This document shows, one piece after another, positions 8,316-16,194 of a DNA stretch of 44,839 nt. Position numbers and translations under genes: made by a program. The stretch covers positions 1 through 44,839 of the forward strand of contig CAMAZK010000010.1 in NCBI GenBank assembly GCA_945863205.1. The letters run 5' to 3'. This DNA comes from Akkermansia muciniphila. GTDB lineage: Bacteria > Verrucomicrobiota > Verrucomicrobiia > Verrucomicrobiales > Verrucomicrobiaceae. Numbering within the stretch: position 1 is the stretch's first letter; every line of letters starts with the position of its first letter. Under the pieces are notes generated by a model that was given only the letters and a program-made list of their open reading frames with translations, ran no database searches and had not been told where the DNA came from.

Positions 8316-11300
8316 CTACGGCTGCGTGACCTGGACGCGGAGGAAGCGCTTGGTGATTCCCGGGGCGCCGATGACTTCGGTGTCCGGGACGGAGAGAATC
8401 ACGCTGGGGCTCAAGCCGCCGGGATAAGGGTCGGTGGCACTGCTCCAAATATTTGTCCAGTTCGCCAGATCGCTGCTGGCTTGCACGCGATAGGTAATGT
8501 CTGTCGCGTCACGCTGCCGCGGAAAGATGAGCGAGAGCCGGCCATCCACGATTTCCGTGTCAGTCAGGGGGCCGGTGTAGGCCGTCTGCGGATTCAGGCC
8601 AAACGCGTATTTCATCAGGTTGGGCACGCCGTCGCCGGTTGGGTTCGCTGCGGCTGCCATGTAGGCAGGCGGTGTGGTCGGCGGTTGGGCTGCGCAAAGG
8701 TTCGCGATCTCCGTGGCGGTGAGCACGCGGGGGATGAAGGCGACCTCATCCAGCGCGCCGTTGAAGAAGCTGATCGGCGTGGCGCTGCCGTCGGAGCCGA
8801 TCCGGAAGCCGGTGTCGCTGAAGTCGGAAAATGTCGCCACGATATTGCAGTCATTGGTGCCGCGCACATCGAACGTATTGACCTCCACGCCGTCGAAGTA
8901 GAAACGCGTGTAATCCGTTGTCCCAAAGGAGGGTAACTCGGGGACAGTGATCGCCAGGTGATGCCACTGCCCGTCGCAGATGCTGCCGGTGGGCAGATTC
9001 TGCATGGGGATCGAGAAATCGAGCTGCTTGTAATTCACCCCCTGAGGGGAGATGTAAATCCGCACCGCGTGCGGCACGCAGGCGGTGGCGTTGTTGGAGG
9101 CGCGATTGAGGGAAACAAAGAAGGTGGTCGGGCTGGCGTCGAGGCGTTTGCCGCCCACGAGGGTCATCTCGCGGTCGGTGACGCTGGTCTTGACGAACAT
9201 CGAAATCGTGAAGCCGCTCCCGAGCATGGAGCCGAGGCCGTTGGCGGTGCCGCAATTCACGGAAGCGCCGGCTGTGTAGCGTGGCGGCGTCGCGGTAACG
9301 GCCGTGCCGGTCGTGAAACTCAGCGCGTTGTTGCCGCTTTCCAGCCCCGGCCAGAGCGACGGTCGCGGTCCGGCCTGCGCCAGGGTGTAGTTGCCGCCGG
9401 TGCCGTTCTTGCCGAGGGTGCCGGTGGCGACGGTGGCCCCGTCGGCATCCACGCCAACCACGGCCGTGCCACTGGTTTCGCTGAAGCGGAACTCAAACAA
9501 CGGGCTAAGCGAGCGCAGTGCCGTCTCATAATCGAAGAAGAGAGGCAGGGCGGGAATCGCGGACGGCCACCAGGCCTTTTGCCACTGCTGATACGGCGCG
9601 TCCTTGATCGTGACCGTGCAAGCGTAATTCCAGCCAAGGGATGATGGCGTCGTATCCGGCGCCGTCAGAGTGATCGTGAAGGTCTCGTCGCCTTCGACGA
9701 GATTGTCGCTGAGGATCGGCACGCCGATCTGTTTGTCAGCGGTGTCGCCGTTGGTCCAGGTGAGCGTGCCGCTGACTGCGGTGAAATCCTGGCCCGCCGC
9801 CGCCGTCTGGGTTTCGATCGTGTAGTTGACCGTGAGGGGGCCGGCAAAGCTGTTTAAGCGTTGAACCGGAAGCGTAATGGAGCCCGCACTCTCCGTCACC
9901 GTTGCCGCGTCCTCGAAGAAGGCCGCTTGGCCGGCGTTGTCATCATCGAGGATGTAGCACCGAATCGGTTCGTTGGTGCTGCCCACCGGGCCGATTGAGG
10001 CACCGGTGGCGCTCGAGATGTTAAACTGAAATTCCTCGGTGTCTTCCGCGAGCGCGTCATTCACGATCGGCACGGTGATGAGGCGATCGCTGCTGTCGCC
10101 GTCGGCCCAGGTCAGGGTGCCGTTGTAGGAGCCATTGAGGGCCAGATAGTCAGCTCCTCTGGTGGCAGAAAGGGGTGATAAAGTCCAGCGCACCGAAGCG
10201 GCCCCGCTGCTCCCGCCCACGCGCCGGATGGTGAAGGTGGTGCTCCCCGCGTTTTCGGGAATATCCCTGTATTCGTCTCCGGTGCTCAAGACCTCACCGA
10301 TGCGAAGGGTGCCGCCGACAGGATTCACGACGGTGATCGTGGTGGGCACGCCGGTCAAAACGCTGCCGGACCGAGCGATGTTCAAGCGGAACTGGCGGCC
10401 ATTGTCGGCGGCCGTCACCGGGCCGTAGTTGAGAGTGGGGTAGTCGGTCGTCCTAAACACGGAGGTGGTGCCGGACAGGTTCTGCCAGCTCGCGCCGCCG
10501 TCGGCACTGGTCTGCCACTGAAAGGTTTGGTCCCCGTGGGGGAAGGATTTCTGGTAAACCACACTTTGGCCGACGTGGAGGGTCTGGTTGTCTAAAACGG
10601 CCTGGGTTGTCACCGCTCCGGCACCATCCACATGGAAAGTCTGCGTCTGGCTGGCCGTTGTGCCCGCGTGATCGGTCACGTCGAGTCGCACGGTGTAGTA
10701 GCCGGGAGCGGAGGCGATGCCGGAAACCTTAGTCCCTCCATCCGCGCCCAAGGCAAGTGTGCCGCCGGGAGGCGTGGAGAGCACACTCCAGTGGTAAGTG
10801 AGCAAGGCGATCGGGGAGTCCAAAGTCACAGTTCGGAAGCTACTGGTGAAGGTGATGGCGGTGGTATTTCCACTTTGCGCAATGCTGAAGAAGGCGTTTG
10901 GGCTTGCATTGGTCGCGATGGTGAGGTTGGGCGTCGTGGCGGAGCCGGTGCGGCCGTTGGTGCCGGTGGCCGTGAGGGTGCAGGTCGCATTGGCCGTGAG
11001 CGCTGAGAGCGAGACGAATTGCGCGGTCTCGCCGTTGGCGCTGATGTTCTGGAACGAGCCGTTGGGATCGGTGCTCGTCCAATTCACAGTCGGCTGGCCG
11101 GGCACGGTCGGCGTGATGTCGATGCGGCTGCCGAACTGGTCCTTGCTATAGGCCGACACATTCAGCGGCAGACCGCGCAACCAGTCAGTGTAGCCGTTGG
11201 TGGAGAGAACCATCGTCGGAGCACCGGCCTGCACCGTCACGGGAATGGTTGTAAAGGCGCTGTCGGTCGCCCCGGCAACCCTCAGCCCGAACACATAGTT

Positions 11301-13784
11301 GCCCGTCTGGGTAAATGTCACGGTGGTGACCGGCTGGCCAGCCGCGCCGGTTACCGAGAAGGTTACCGGTTCCGGCCCGCTGAGCTGTGACCAGTGATAA
11401 GTCAGGCCGGCCCGCTCCGCTGGCGTGCCGCCGCCAATCGTGGCGTTGGCCGTGAGGGTCATATTTGTGGTGGTGACCGGTGAAGTGGAGGGAGTGATGG
11501 AAAGGATCTGCGGCGTGGTGGCCGGGGAGCCGGTGCCCATGCTGGCAGAGAGCGACGGGATGATAAGGCTGAAATCCTGGCTGCTGCCGCCGCGTAGGCC
11601 AACCTGCGTGGAGGTCCAATTGTTATTGGTTAAAGTTGCCCGCATGCGCAGTTCATGCCAACCGGGAGAAAGTCGTCGTGGCCCAAAAACATAATCATAT
11701 TGTGGCAATGTGACCCCATCGATAGCGACAGAGGCTGTGCCGCTGTTATTCCAGGCTTGGTTCAACACGCCCACTTCATAGAAATCGTCTGTCGGCGCAT
11801 AAAACCAGCACTTCACTTCATAGCCTGGCTTGAGGGTTGCAACCGTCGTGCTATTGAATGTGATTCCGGGAATATTGGTCGGTGTGATAGAGAGGCCTCG
11901 GGTTGACTGAGTTACCCAGACTTGGGATCCTGTTGTGTCATTCCCAGTGAAGGTCGTAGTAACATTCGGCGGGCTCGTATCCCAATTGAATCCTATGCCG
12001 TTCGTGCTGTTGAAGTAGCGCACATTCGCCTGTGCACCGCCGAGCGCCACATTTGTGGCCGCCGGCTGCGCCGGCCAGTCCACCGTTGTGGTGAATGGAG
12101 CGCTCCAAACTTGCTGCCCGTTGCTGCGTGTGCCCACGGCGTAGACGCTCCACTTGTTTGCCAACGGGGCAAGGGAGCCACTGATATTTGCGGAACCACC
12201 GCTGGTCGGCAGTGTGGCCAGCGTGCGGCCATTGGCCTGCAGAGTGAGGGAGGTGAGGTCTCCCAGACCGACCGGCGTCACCGTGAATGTGGCGTTGCCA
12301 TCTGGATTCACGGTGGCTGGTCCGTTTAATGCGAGAGATTGCCCGGCGTTGCTGACTTTGATCGTTCTCACTGCCTCGTTCTGGGTGCGGACGGAATCGT
12401 TGTTATAGGCCACCACACGCACATCGTGCCAACCATCGCCAAGCGTTGCGGTGTTCACGGTGAACCCTCCCACCGTGCGAGTGGCGGAGATGGTTTCTCC
12501 GGCTTGCCCGATGGCGATCCGACGGCCATCGATGAAAAGATCCAGATTCGACTCGAGCGTCTTGCCTCCGGTGGGCGCGGCGGTGGCTGCGATGAGCACA
12601 TTGCCGCTCACCGTTGCCCCCTCAGCAGGCGAGGAAATCGAGACATTTGGGAAATCGGCAAATGTTTGTAGCAGAGGATCGCCGAGGCAGATGATCTCCG
12701 CTGGCAAATCAATGGACTGCCAGAAAGCCTCGACCAGCGATGCGCCGGCGCGCAGATGGGTGTGGATATGCGCATGCGGAAATTTATCAGGAACAGCCAG
12801 GGGCTCTGCGAACGTTCCGGAACTGCCGTCGGCGCCCGCGCGCAGCCATTTGCTGCAAGGGTCCTGGCCCTGCCCGAAGCCGTCAAGCGCGCCGCCCGTG
12901 CTGGTGAGGTGGTCCACCCATGCGCCAGGGAAATACGTGTTGCCTCTATCGGTAAAATGGATGGTGCCTACCACGCCACCCTGGATGTCCGCCCGGTCGG
13001 AAACCCAAGCTTCCCCGACGATGGTGACTTGATAGCGGATGCCCCGCAGCTGCCAGACATCCTTCACATCATCGATTTCGAAGACGCGCGTTCCGCTGCG
13101 GATATCGTTATTCAGCGGCCAGTAGATCGTGCCGCCGGCAGGCTTGGCGCCGTCGCGGGCTTTTGCCCGGGCGATAAAACCGAGGATTTCCCGGAGGCTG
13201 TTACCTCTTTTCCCGGGAAATCCAATGCTGCTGACCGGCCAGTAACGCTTGCCGGAGAAAGTGCTTGTCGCCGTCAGCGCTACCGTGCCATTCGGGGCCG
13301 GGCCATTGATCGCCGCCGGGTTGGCATAGGCGGTATTCCAAGTGGGGCCCCGGGGGGCAGAGGCATAGCTGTAATTCGGAGAGTTATAGAGGAAACTGTG
13401 CAGGGACAGTCCCTCTACATCGGGAGTGGTCGTGGCACTGTTCAGCGGGGTGACCCCGGCGAGCGCGATGCCCTGGAGCTGCGTGTCGAGCCCGCGCGCC
13501 TTGAGCGTCGCACGGAGAGAATACACGAAATCCAATGCCGTCGTCCTGCTGAAGACTGTCGGAAACGCATACGGCACCATGTTGTGCTCCGGGATGCCTC
13601 GCACTTGCTGGTATTCATTGGCGATCGTCACCGACCGCGGATCGTTCGGGTTGTAAACAACAATGATCCCAGTCGGTCCGCCGCCGGCGTGGCCGCGGGG
13701 ACACAATCCAAAGAGAACCGCAAGGGCAACAAACACCCGGAGGAAGGTTCCTTGCATGATTTTCGTGGAGGCAAAAACGAACAT
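8316..13784 (-). CDS. TIGR03790-type giant multidomain secreted protein
   Basis: A 1,822-aa protein. The signal peptide ends near residue 34 (VALAVLFGLCPRGHA). Residues 38-370 form the TIGR03790-type domain: IIVVYNPNDPRSVTIANEYQ, RGIPEHNMVPY, IHFTDRGNTYFPGAWVDHLT, GADGSSGTFAEP, EIICLGDPLLQTF. Then come Ig-like segments (ISSPAEGATVSGNV), a PA14-like region (KCWFYAPTDDFYEVGV near 680), PKD/Ig-like repeats, two Calx-beta domains (ENAGSTTFTIRRVGG and ESAGSITLPVQRLN, about 1180-1430), a LamG/concanavalin-like domain (about 1450-1700, DGQWHHLAITVP) and a C-terminal verrucomicrobial domain (GDGVPNLMKYAFGLNP). TIGR03790 function is unknown. The added domains suggest adhesion or carbohydrate binding outside the cell. 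Alternative start ATG 13757 (MQGTFLRVF) gives a tidier signal peptide. No PEP-CTERM tail is present. Confidence 0.88.
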   Translation of the reverse strand: MFVFASTKIMQGTFLRVFVALAVLFGLCPRGHAGGGPTGIIVVYNPNDPRSVTIANEYQQVRGIPEHNMVPYAFPTVFSRTTALDFVYSLRATLKARGLDTQLQGIALAGVTPLNSATTTPDVEGLSLHSFLYNSPNYSYASAPRGPTWNTAYANPAAINGPAPNGTVALTATSTFSGKRYWPVSSIGFPGKRGNSLREILGFIARAKARDGAKPAGGTIYWPLNNDIRSGTRVFEIDDVKDVWQLRGIRYQVTIVGEAWVSDRADIQGGVVGTIHFTDRGNTYFPGAWVDHLTSTGGALDGFGQGQDPCSKWLRAGADGSSGTFAEPLAVPDKFPHAHIHTHLRAGASLVEAFWQSIDLPAEIICLGDPLLQTFADFPNVSISSPAEGATVSGNVLIAATAAPTGGKTLESNLDLFIDGRRIAIGQAGETISATRTVGGFTVNTATLGDGWHDVRVVAYNNDSVRTQNEAVRTIKVSNAGQSLALNGPATVNPDGNATFTVTPVGLGDLTSLTLQANGRTLATLPTSGGSANISGSLAPLANKWSVYAVGTRSNGQQVWSAPFTTTVDWPAQPAATNVALGGAQANVRYFNSTNGIGFNWDTSPPNVTTTFTGNDTTGSQVWVTQSTRGLSITPTNIPGITFNSTTVATLKPGYEVKCWFYAPTDDFYEVGVLNQAWNNSGTASVAIDGVTLPQYDYVFGPRRLSPGWHELRMRATLTNNNWTSTQVGLRGGSSQDFSLIIPSLSASMGTGSPATTPQILSITPSTSPVTTTNMTLTANATIGGGTPAERAGLTYHWSQLSGPEPVTFSVTGAAGQPVTTVTFTQTGNYVFGLRVAGATDSAFTTIPVTVQAGAPTMVLSTNGYTDWLRGLPLNVSAYSKDQFGSRIDITPTVPGQPTVNWTSTDPNGSFQNISANGETAQFVSLSALTANATCTLTATGTNGRTGSATTPNLTIATNASPNAFFSIAQSGNTTAITFTSSFRTVTLDSPIALLTYHWSVLSTPPGGTLALGADGGTKVSGIASAPGYYTVRLDVTDHAGTTASQTQTFHVDGAGAVTTQAVLDNQTLHVGQSVVYQKSFPHGDQTFQWQTSADGGASWQNLSGTTSVFRTTDYPTLNYGPVTAADNGRQFRLNIARSGSVLTGVPTTITVVNPVGGTLRIGEVLSTGDEYRDIPENAGSTTFTIRRVGGSSGAASVRWTLSPLSATRGADYLALNGSYNGTLTWADGDSSDRLITVPIVNDALAEDTEEFQFNISSATGASIGPVGSTNEPIRCYILDDDNAGQAAFFEDAATVTESAGSITLPVQRLNSFAGPLTVNYTIETQTAAAGQDFTAVSGTLTWTNGDTADKQIGVPILSDNLVEGDETFTITLTAPDTTPSSLGWNYACTVTIKDAPYQQWQKAWWPSAIPALPLFFDYETALRSLSPLFEFRFSETSGTAVVGVDADGATVATGTLGKNGTGGNYTLAQAGPRPSLWPGLESGNNALSFTTGTAVTATPPRYTAGASVNCGTANGLGSMLGSGFTISMFVKTSVTDREMTLVGGKRLDASPTTFFVSLNRASNNATACVPHAVRIYISPQGVNYKQLDFSIPMQNLPTGSICDGQWHHLAITVPELPSFGTTDYTRFYFDGVEVNTFDVRGTNDCNIVATFSDFSDTGFRIGSDGSATPISFFNGALDEVAFIPRVLTATEIANLCAAQPPTTPPAYMAAAANPTGDGVPNLMKYAFGLNPQTAYTGPLTDTEIVDGRLSLIFPRQRDATDITYRVQASSDLANWTNIWSSATDPYPGGLSPSVILSVPDTEVIGAPGITKRFLRVQVTQP

Positions 13785-13804
13785 GTTAAAATGAGCTCGC
13801 TCTT

Positions 13805-13934
13805 ACGATGGCCCTTTTCTGAAGTGACTCGGGCGCACAAAAGGTTACGGACTTTTTAATTGTACTGAAGGAATGGCCGTTCGGGACGGGCTGGAATCCG
13901 ATGCGTTCCCCGTGTCGAGCCGAAAGTGCCCATC
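13805..13934 (-). repeat. cassette upstream repeat, copy R2
   Basis: Shares the invariant block (13805-13853) with R1 and R3 and continues for about 80 bp of further similarity to R3 (GGGACGGGCTG, CGAGCCGAA, GTGCCCATC). It lacks the gene-proximal half present in R1 and R3: similarity stops at ACGATGGCCC, 21 bp before the TIGR03790 start codon at 13784. Confidence 0.85.
13825..13853 (-). promoter_or_regulatory. putative ECF-type promoter in R2
   Basis: Identical block to those in R1 and R3: AAAAAGTCCGTAACCTTTT on the minus strand (GTAAC at 13848-13844) and GAGTCA at 13830-13825. It would give a leader of about 30-60 nt before the TIGR03790 gene, depending on the start codon used. Confidence 0.45.
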
Positions 13935-14059
13935 GCGCACTCGCGCTGTAGTTCGGCTTCCAGCTCGTGTTCCTCGCCGTAGGACATGCCTCCAGCTTGG
14001 CCTGGGGGGCCTCCCTCAGCAAAACCACCAGCCCTATCCGTGACCACATCGTTCACCAT
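13856..14059 (-). CDS. possible 67-aa ORF ending inside repeat R2
   Basis: Starts at ATG 14059, 10 bp after the cassette D stop (MVNDVVTDRAGGFAEGG) and ends ARPERPFLQYN within R2. The last 25 codons are also open in R3 with the same stop. However, about half of the codon differences between the two copies change the amino acid, so protein-level selection is not evident. It may be a by-product of the repeat. I know of no family. Confidence 0.25.
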   Translation of the reverse strand: MVNDVVTDRAGGFAEGGPPGQAGGMSYGEEHELEAELQRECAMGTFGSTRGTHRIPARPERPFLQYN

Positions 14060-14069
14060 TTTCGGCTTC

Positions 14070-14645
14070 TCACGGCCGGAAAGATCTGACATTGCCGTTG
14101 AGCGGGTCGATTTGAATGGTGATGTAGTTCGGCGGAAGCGTGGTGTTCGTGGCCTCTCGATCCCTGACGAGCGTGGCATACCATCGCGACGAAGGGGGCA
14201 GATCCGTCGATCCATCCGGGCGGAACTTGAAGCTGTTGTAGTCGCGGGATGAGGAATCTATGCCCGGACCATTGGTGAGCAGAGTCGAGTAGCTCGTCCC
14301 GTTCATCGTGGCGGTGGACAGGCTGGTGCCGTTGGAAAAATAGGTTAGTTCGGCAAGTTGATTAGTGATGCCGAAATCTGTGATCTGGTAGAGGGCATAG
14401 GCGCAGTAACTCGCCGAAATGCCATCGCTGGGCATAACCTTGTAAAGGCGAAATTCCACGGGGGTGGACTTCGCGAGGGCGAGTTGGCGCGCAAGCCGCA
14501 GGCCGCCGGAAAGGGACTCGGAAGCCGATGTGAGTCGCTGTCCATCCGCAATCCCATTCCAGGCGGGCACAGCGATGGCGATCAATAGGCCGATGATCGA
14601 GATCACGACTAGAAGCTCCACTAGGCTGAAGGCGTTTCTTTTCAT
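14070..14645 (-). CDS. Verru_Chthon cassette protein D (GspH-like pseudopilin)
   Basis: A 191-aa protein with a prepilin leader: MKRNA, then FSLVELLVVISIIGLLIAIA. Cleavage is expected between A5 and F6, leaving N-methyl-Phe and Glu at +5. The next segment, LSGGLRLARQLALAKSTPVEFRL, is the pattern of GspH/FimT-type minor pseudopilins. The C-terminal part (SRWYATLVRDREA, NYITIQIDPLNGNVRSFRP) is a beta-rich globular head. It matches the TIGR02596 concept (cassette protein D). The gene begins 6 bp after cassette C and is the last of the four-gene unit. It is probably an inner-membrane-inserted subunit of a pseudopilus-like assembly. Confidence 0.85.
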   Translation of the reverse strand: MKRNAFSLVELLVVISIIGLLIAIAVPAWNGIADGQRLTSASESLSGGLRLARQLALAKSTPVEFRLYKVMPSDGISASYCAYALYQITDFGITNQLAELTYFSNGTSLSTATMNGTSYSTLLTNGPGIDSSSRDYNSFKFRPDGSTDLPPSSRWYATLVRDREATNTTLPPNYITIQIDPLNGNVRSFRP

Positions 14646-14651
14646 AGGGTC

Positions 14652-15767
14652 TCAATCGTTGCTCCACTTGGCTCCGCGAATAGCAACCACGGTCCGGTAA
14701 ACGCGGTAGTTCACTCTTTGAGCCGTGAGATTCCTTTCCAGTGTTGCGAGGTCGGCATCCACATCCGAAGAGGAGGAAAGGGTTTGGAAAAGATCGCCCT
14801 GCCCGAAATCCGGCGGGTTGGCACCGTTGGCTGCCGCCAGTCTTTGCGCGGAGCTTTCATCGATGACGACCATGATCGCTTCGACCAGCGGCGGCAGTTG
14901 ATGGAGTGTGGTGCCGCTTATTGGCCCTCCGGACGCCGGGGTTGCCGAGAAGGCTTTTGCGGAGCGGGAATCGTAATGGTAGTCGGTCTTTACCAGCGCC
15001 GCACCGCTAGGATCCTCCGTCGAGGAGAGTTTGGGGATGATCACCAGGGCGATCACGTTTTCAGCCAGCACGCTCACAGGCCTGTCTTTTTCGGCCACGG
15101 TAGCGGTAAATCCAAGCGGGTCGGTGAACCACTTCGTGCGCGCGGTCGTCGCATCCGGGGTGTATATCTCCAGGTTCTCCGAGGGCTGTTGCATCTGCAT
15201 CAGCCGATAGCGGTAGCGAAGGGGAATATTCGTCAGGCCAGCCAGAAAATCCGGTCGCAGGTTCTCATCGCTTCCAAATTCCAGGAAGAATCCCACGGCG
15301 TTGAGGATGTTGGTAAGCGGATCGAGCGTGGAGTTCGATGAAAAGCCTGCGGGGACCTGGAAAAATAGGGCACCCGTCGGGCGCTTCAAGGCATCGTTGG
15401 CTGCTCCAAATAAATCCTTTGTCGGACCCGAGCGGAAGTGCAACTCCGACTGCCGCCCATACTTCGCCGGCGTGCCGCTGTATGCGCTGTCGTTGGCGGG
15501 TTTCCCGTCGCTGTCGTAATAGTCCCAGTAAGTGTTCAGGGTCGCCTGGGAGATCGTCCGCGTGAGCGCCTCGAATCCCGCCCGGGCACCCTGATAGCTT
15601 TCCACTTGGTCACGCGTTCTTCTGGTCATCGAAGACACGGTCTGCACCATGGTCGAAACTAAAACGCCCAAAAGAAGCAGCAGCGTCATCGAGACCAACA
15701 GCTCGATGAGCGTGAATGCTCTGTGGCCTTTCCTGGCCAAGCGGCGGCGGCTTTGCTTATCGTCCAT
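14652..15767 (-). CDS. Verru_Chthon cassette protein C (GspJ-like pseudopilin)
   Basis: A 371-aa protein with a prepilin leader MDDKQSRRRLARKGHRA before FTLIELLVSMTLLLLLGVLV, keeping Glu at +5. GspJ-like features follow: a long amphipathic helix (TRRTRDQVESYQGARAGFEA, LTRTISQATLNTYWDYY) and a large beta-rich head. It matches the TIGR02599 concept. The start at 15767 overlaps cassette B by 11 bp; a longer start at 15788 would add MSCSFLT before the basic leader and is less likely. At 371 aa it is much longer than typical GspJ (about 200 aa). It ends 6 bp before cassette D. Confidence 0.85.
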   Translation of the reverse strand: MDDKQSRRRLARKGHRAFTLIELLVSMTLLLLLGVLVSTMVQTVSSMTRRTRDQVESYQGARAGFEALTRTISQATLNTYWDYYDSDGKPANDSAYSGTPAKYGRQSELHFRSGPTKDLFGAANDALKRPTGALFFQVPAGFSSNSTLDPLTNILNAVGFFLEFGSDENLRPDFLAGLTNIPLRYRYRLMQMQQPSENLEIYTPDATTARTKWFTDPLGFTATVAEKDRPVSVLAENVIALVIIPKLSSTEDPSGAALVKTDYHYDSRSAKAFSATPASGGPISGTTLHQLPPLVEAIMVVIDESSAQRLAAANGANPPDFGQGDLFQTLSSSSDVDADLATLERNLTAQRVNYRVYRTVVAIRGAKWSND

Positions 15768-16194
15768 TGTCAGGAATGAACACGACATGGGTTGAGGCCT
15801 CGCTGTTCGTATTGGGGAGGCGATGGATGGCGATCGTCACCGACGCCAACCCGCGGAGAGTGACCGGAGATGTCGAGGAGGGAACGCCCACCAGACCGGT
15901 GCTTAATACCGCCTCGTAGATGGCGTCGGTTGAACTCAACATCCCGCTATTATCAAATTGGTATTTCGTTCCGTTAAGGGTGCCCAACAAAGAGAAATCT
16001 GTTTGCTGTGCGGTGTTGGCGACTGATTTGATAATTTCGGCCCGCAGGGAATCATTTCTCGCATCCCGAATCGTGTTGAGTCCGATCGGCATCAGGCCCA
16101 CCAGCCCCACCAGCACAAAGCTCATCAGGCCGAGAGCCACGACGACTTCGACAAGGCTGAATCCCCTGCGCGCTGTGGAAGGATACGTTTTCAT
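15757..16194 (-). CDS. Verru_Chthon cassette protein B (GspI-like pseudopilin)
   Basis: A 145-aa protein with a prepilin leader MKTYPSTARRG before FSLVEVVVALGLMSFVLVGL. Cleavage is expected after Gly11, with Glu at +5. The length and the helical segment after the membrane stretch (LNTIRDARNDSLRAEIIKSV) fit GspI-type minor pseudopilins and the TIGR02598 concept. Its ATG overlaps the TGA of cassette A as ATGA, and its end overlaps cassette C by 11 bp, so A, B and C are probably translated in a coupled way. Confidence 0.85.
   Translation of the reverse strand: MKTYPSTARRGFSLVEVVVALGLMSFVLVGLVGLMPIGLNTIRDARNDSLRAEIIKSVANTAQQTDFSLLGTLNGTKYQFDNSGMLSSTDAIYEAVLSTGLVGVPSSTSPVTLRGLASVTIAIHRLPNTNSEASTHVVFIPDNGR

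Noticed and set aside
8191-8448. Short peptides read through R1 (for example CARVTSEKGHR)
   Set aside because: They arise because the conserved DNA block is open in several frames; conservation is at the DNA level and extends outside any codon pattern.
12756-13859. Plus-strand open frame of 367 codons opposite the TIGR03790 gene
   Set aside because: Antisense to a gene with clear domains; no start signal or recognisable motif.
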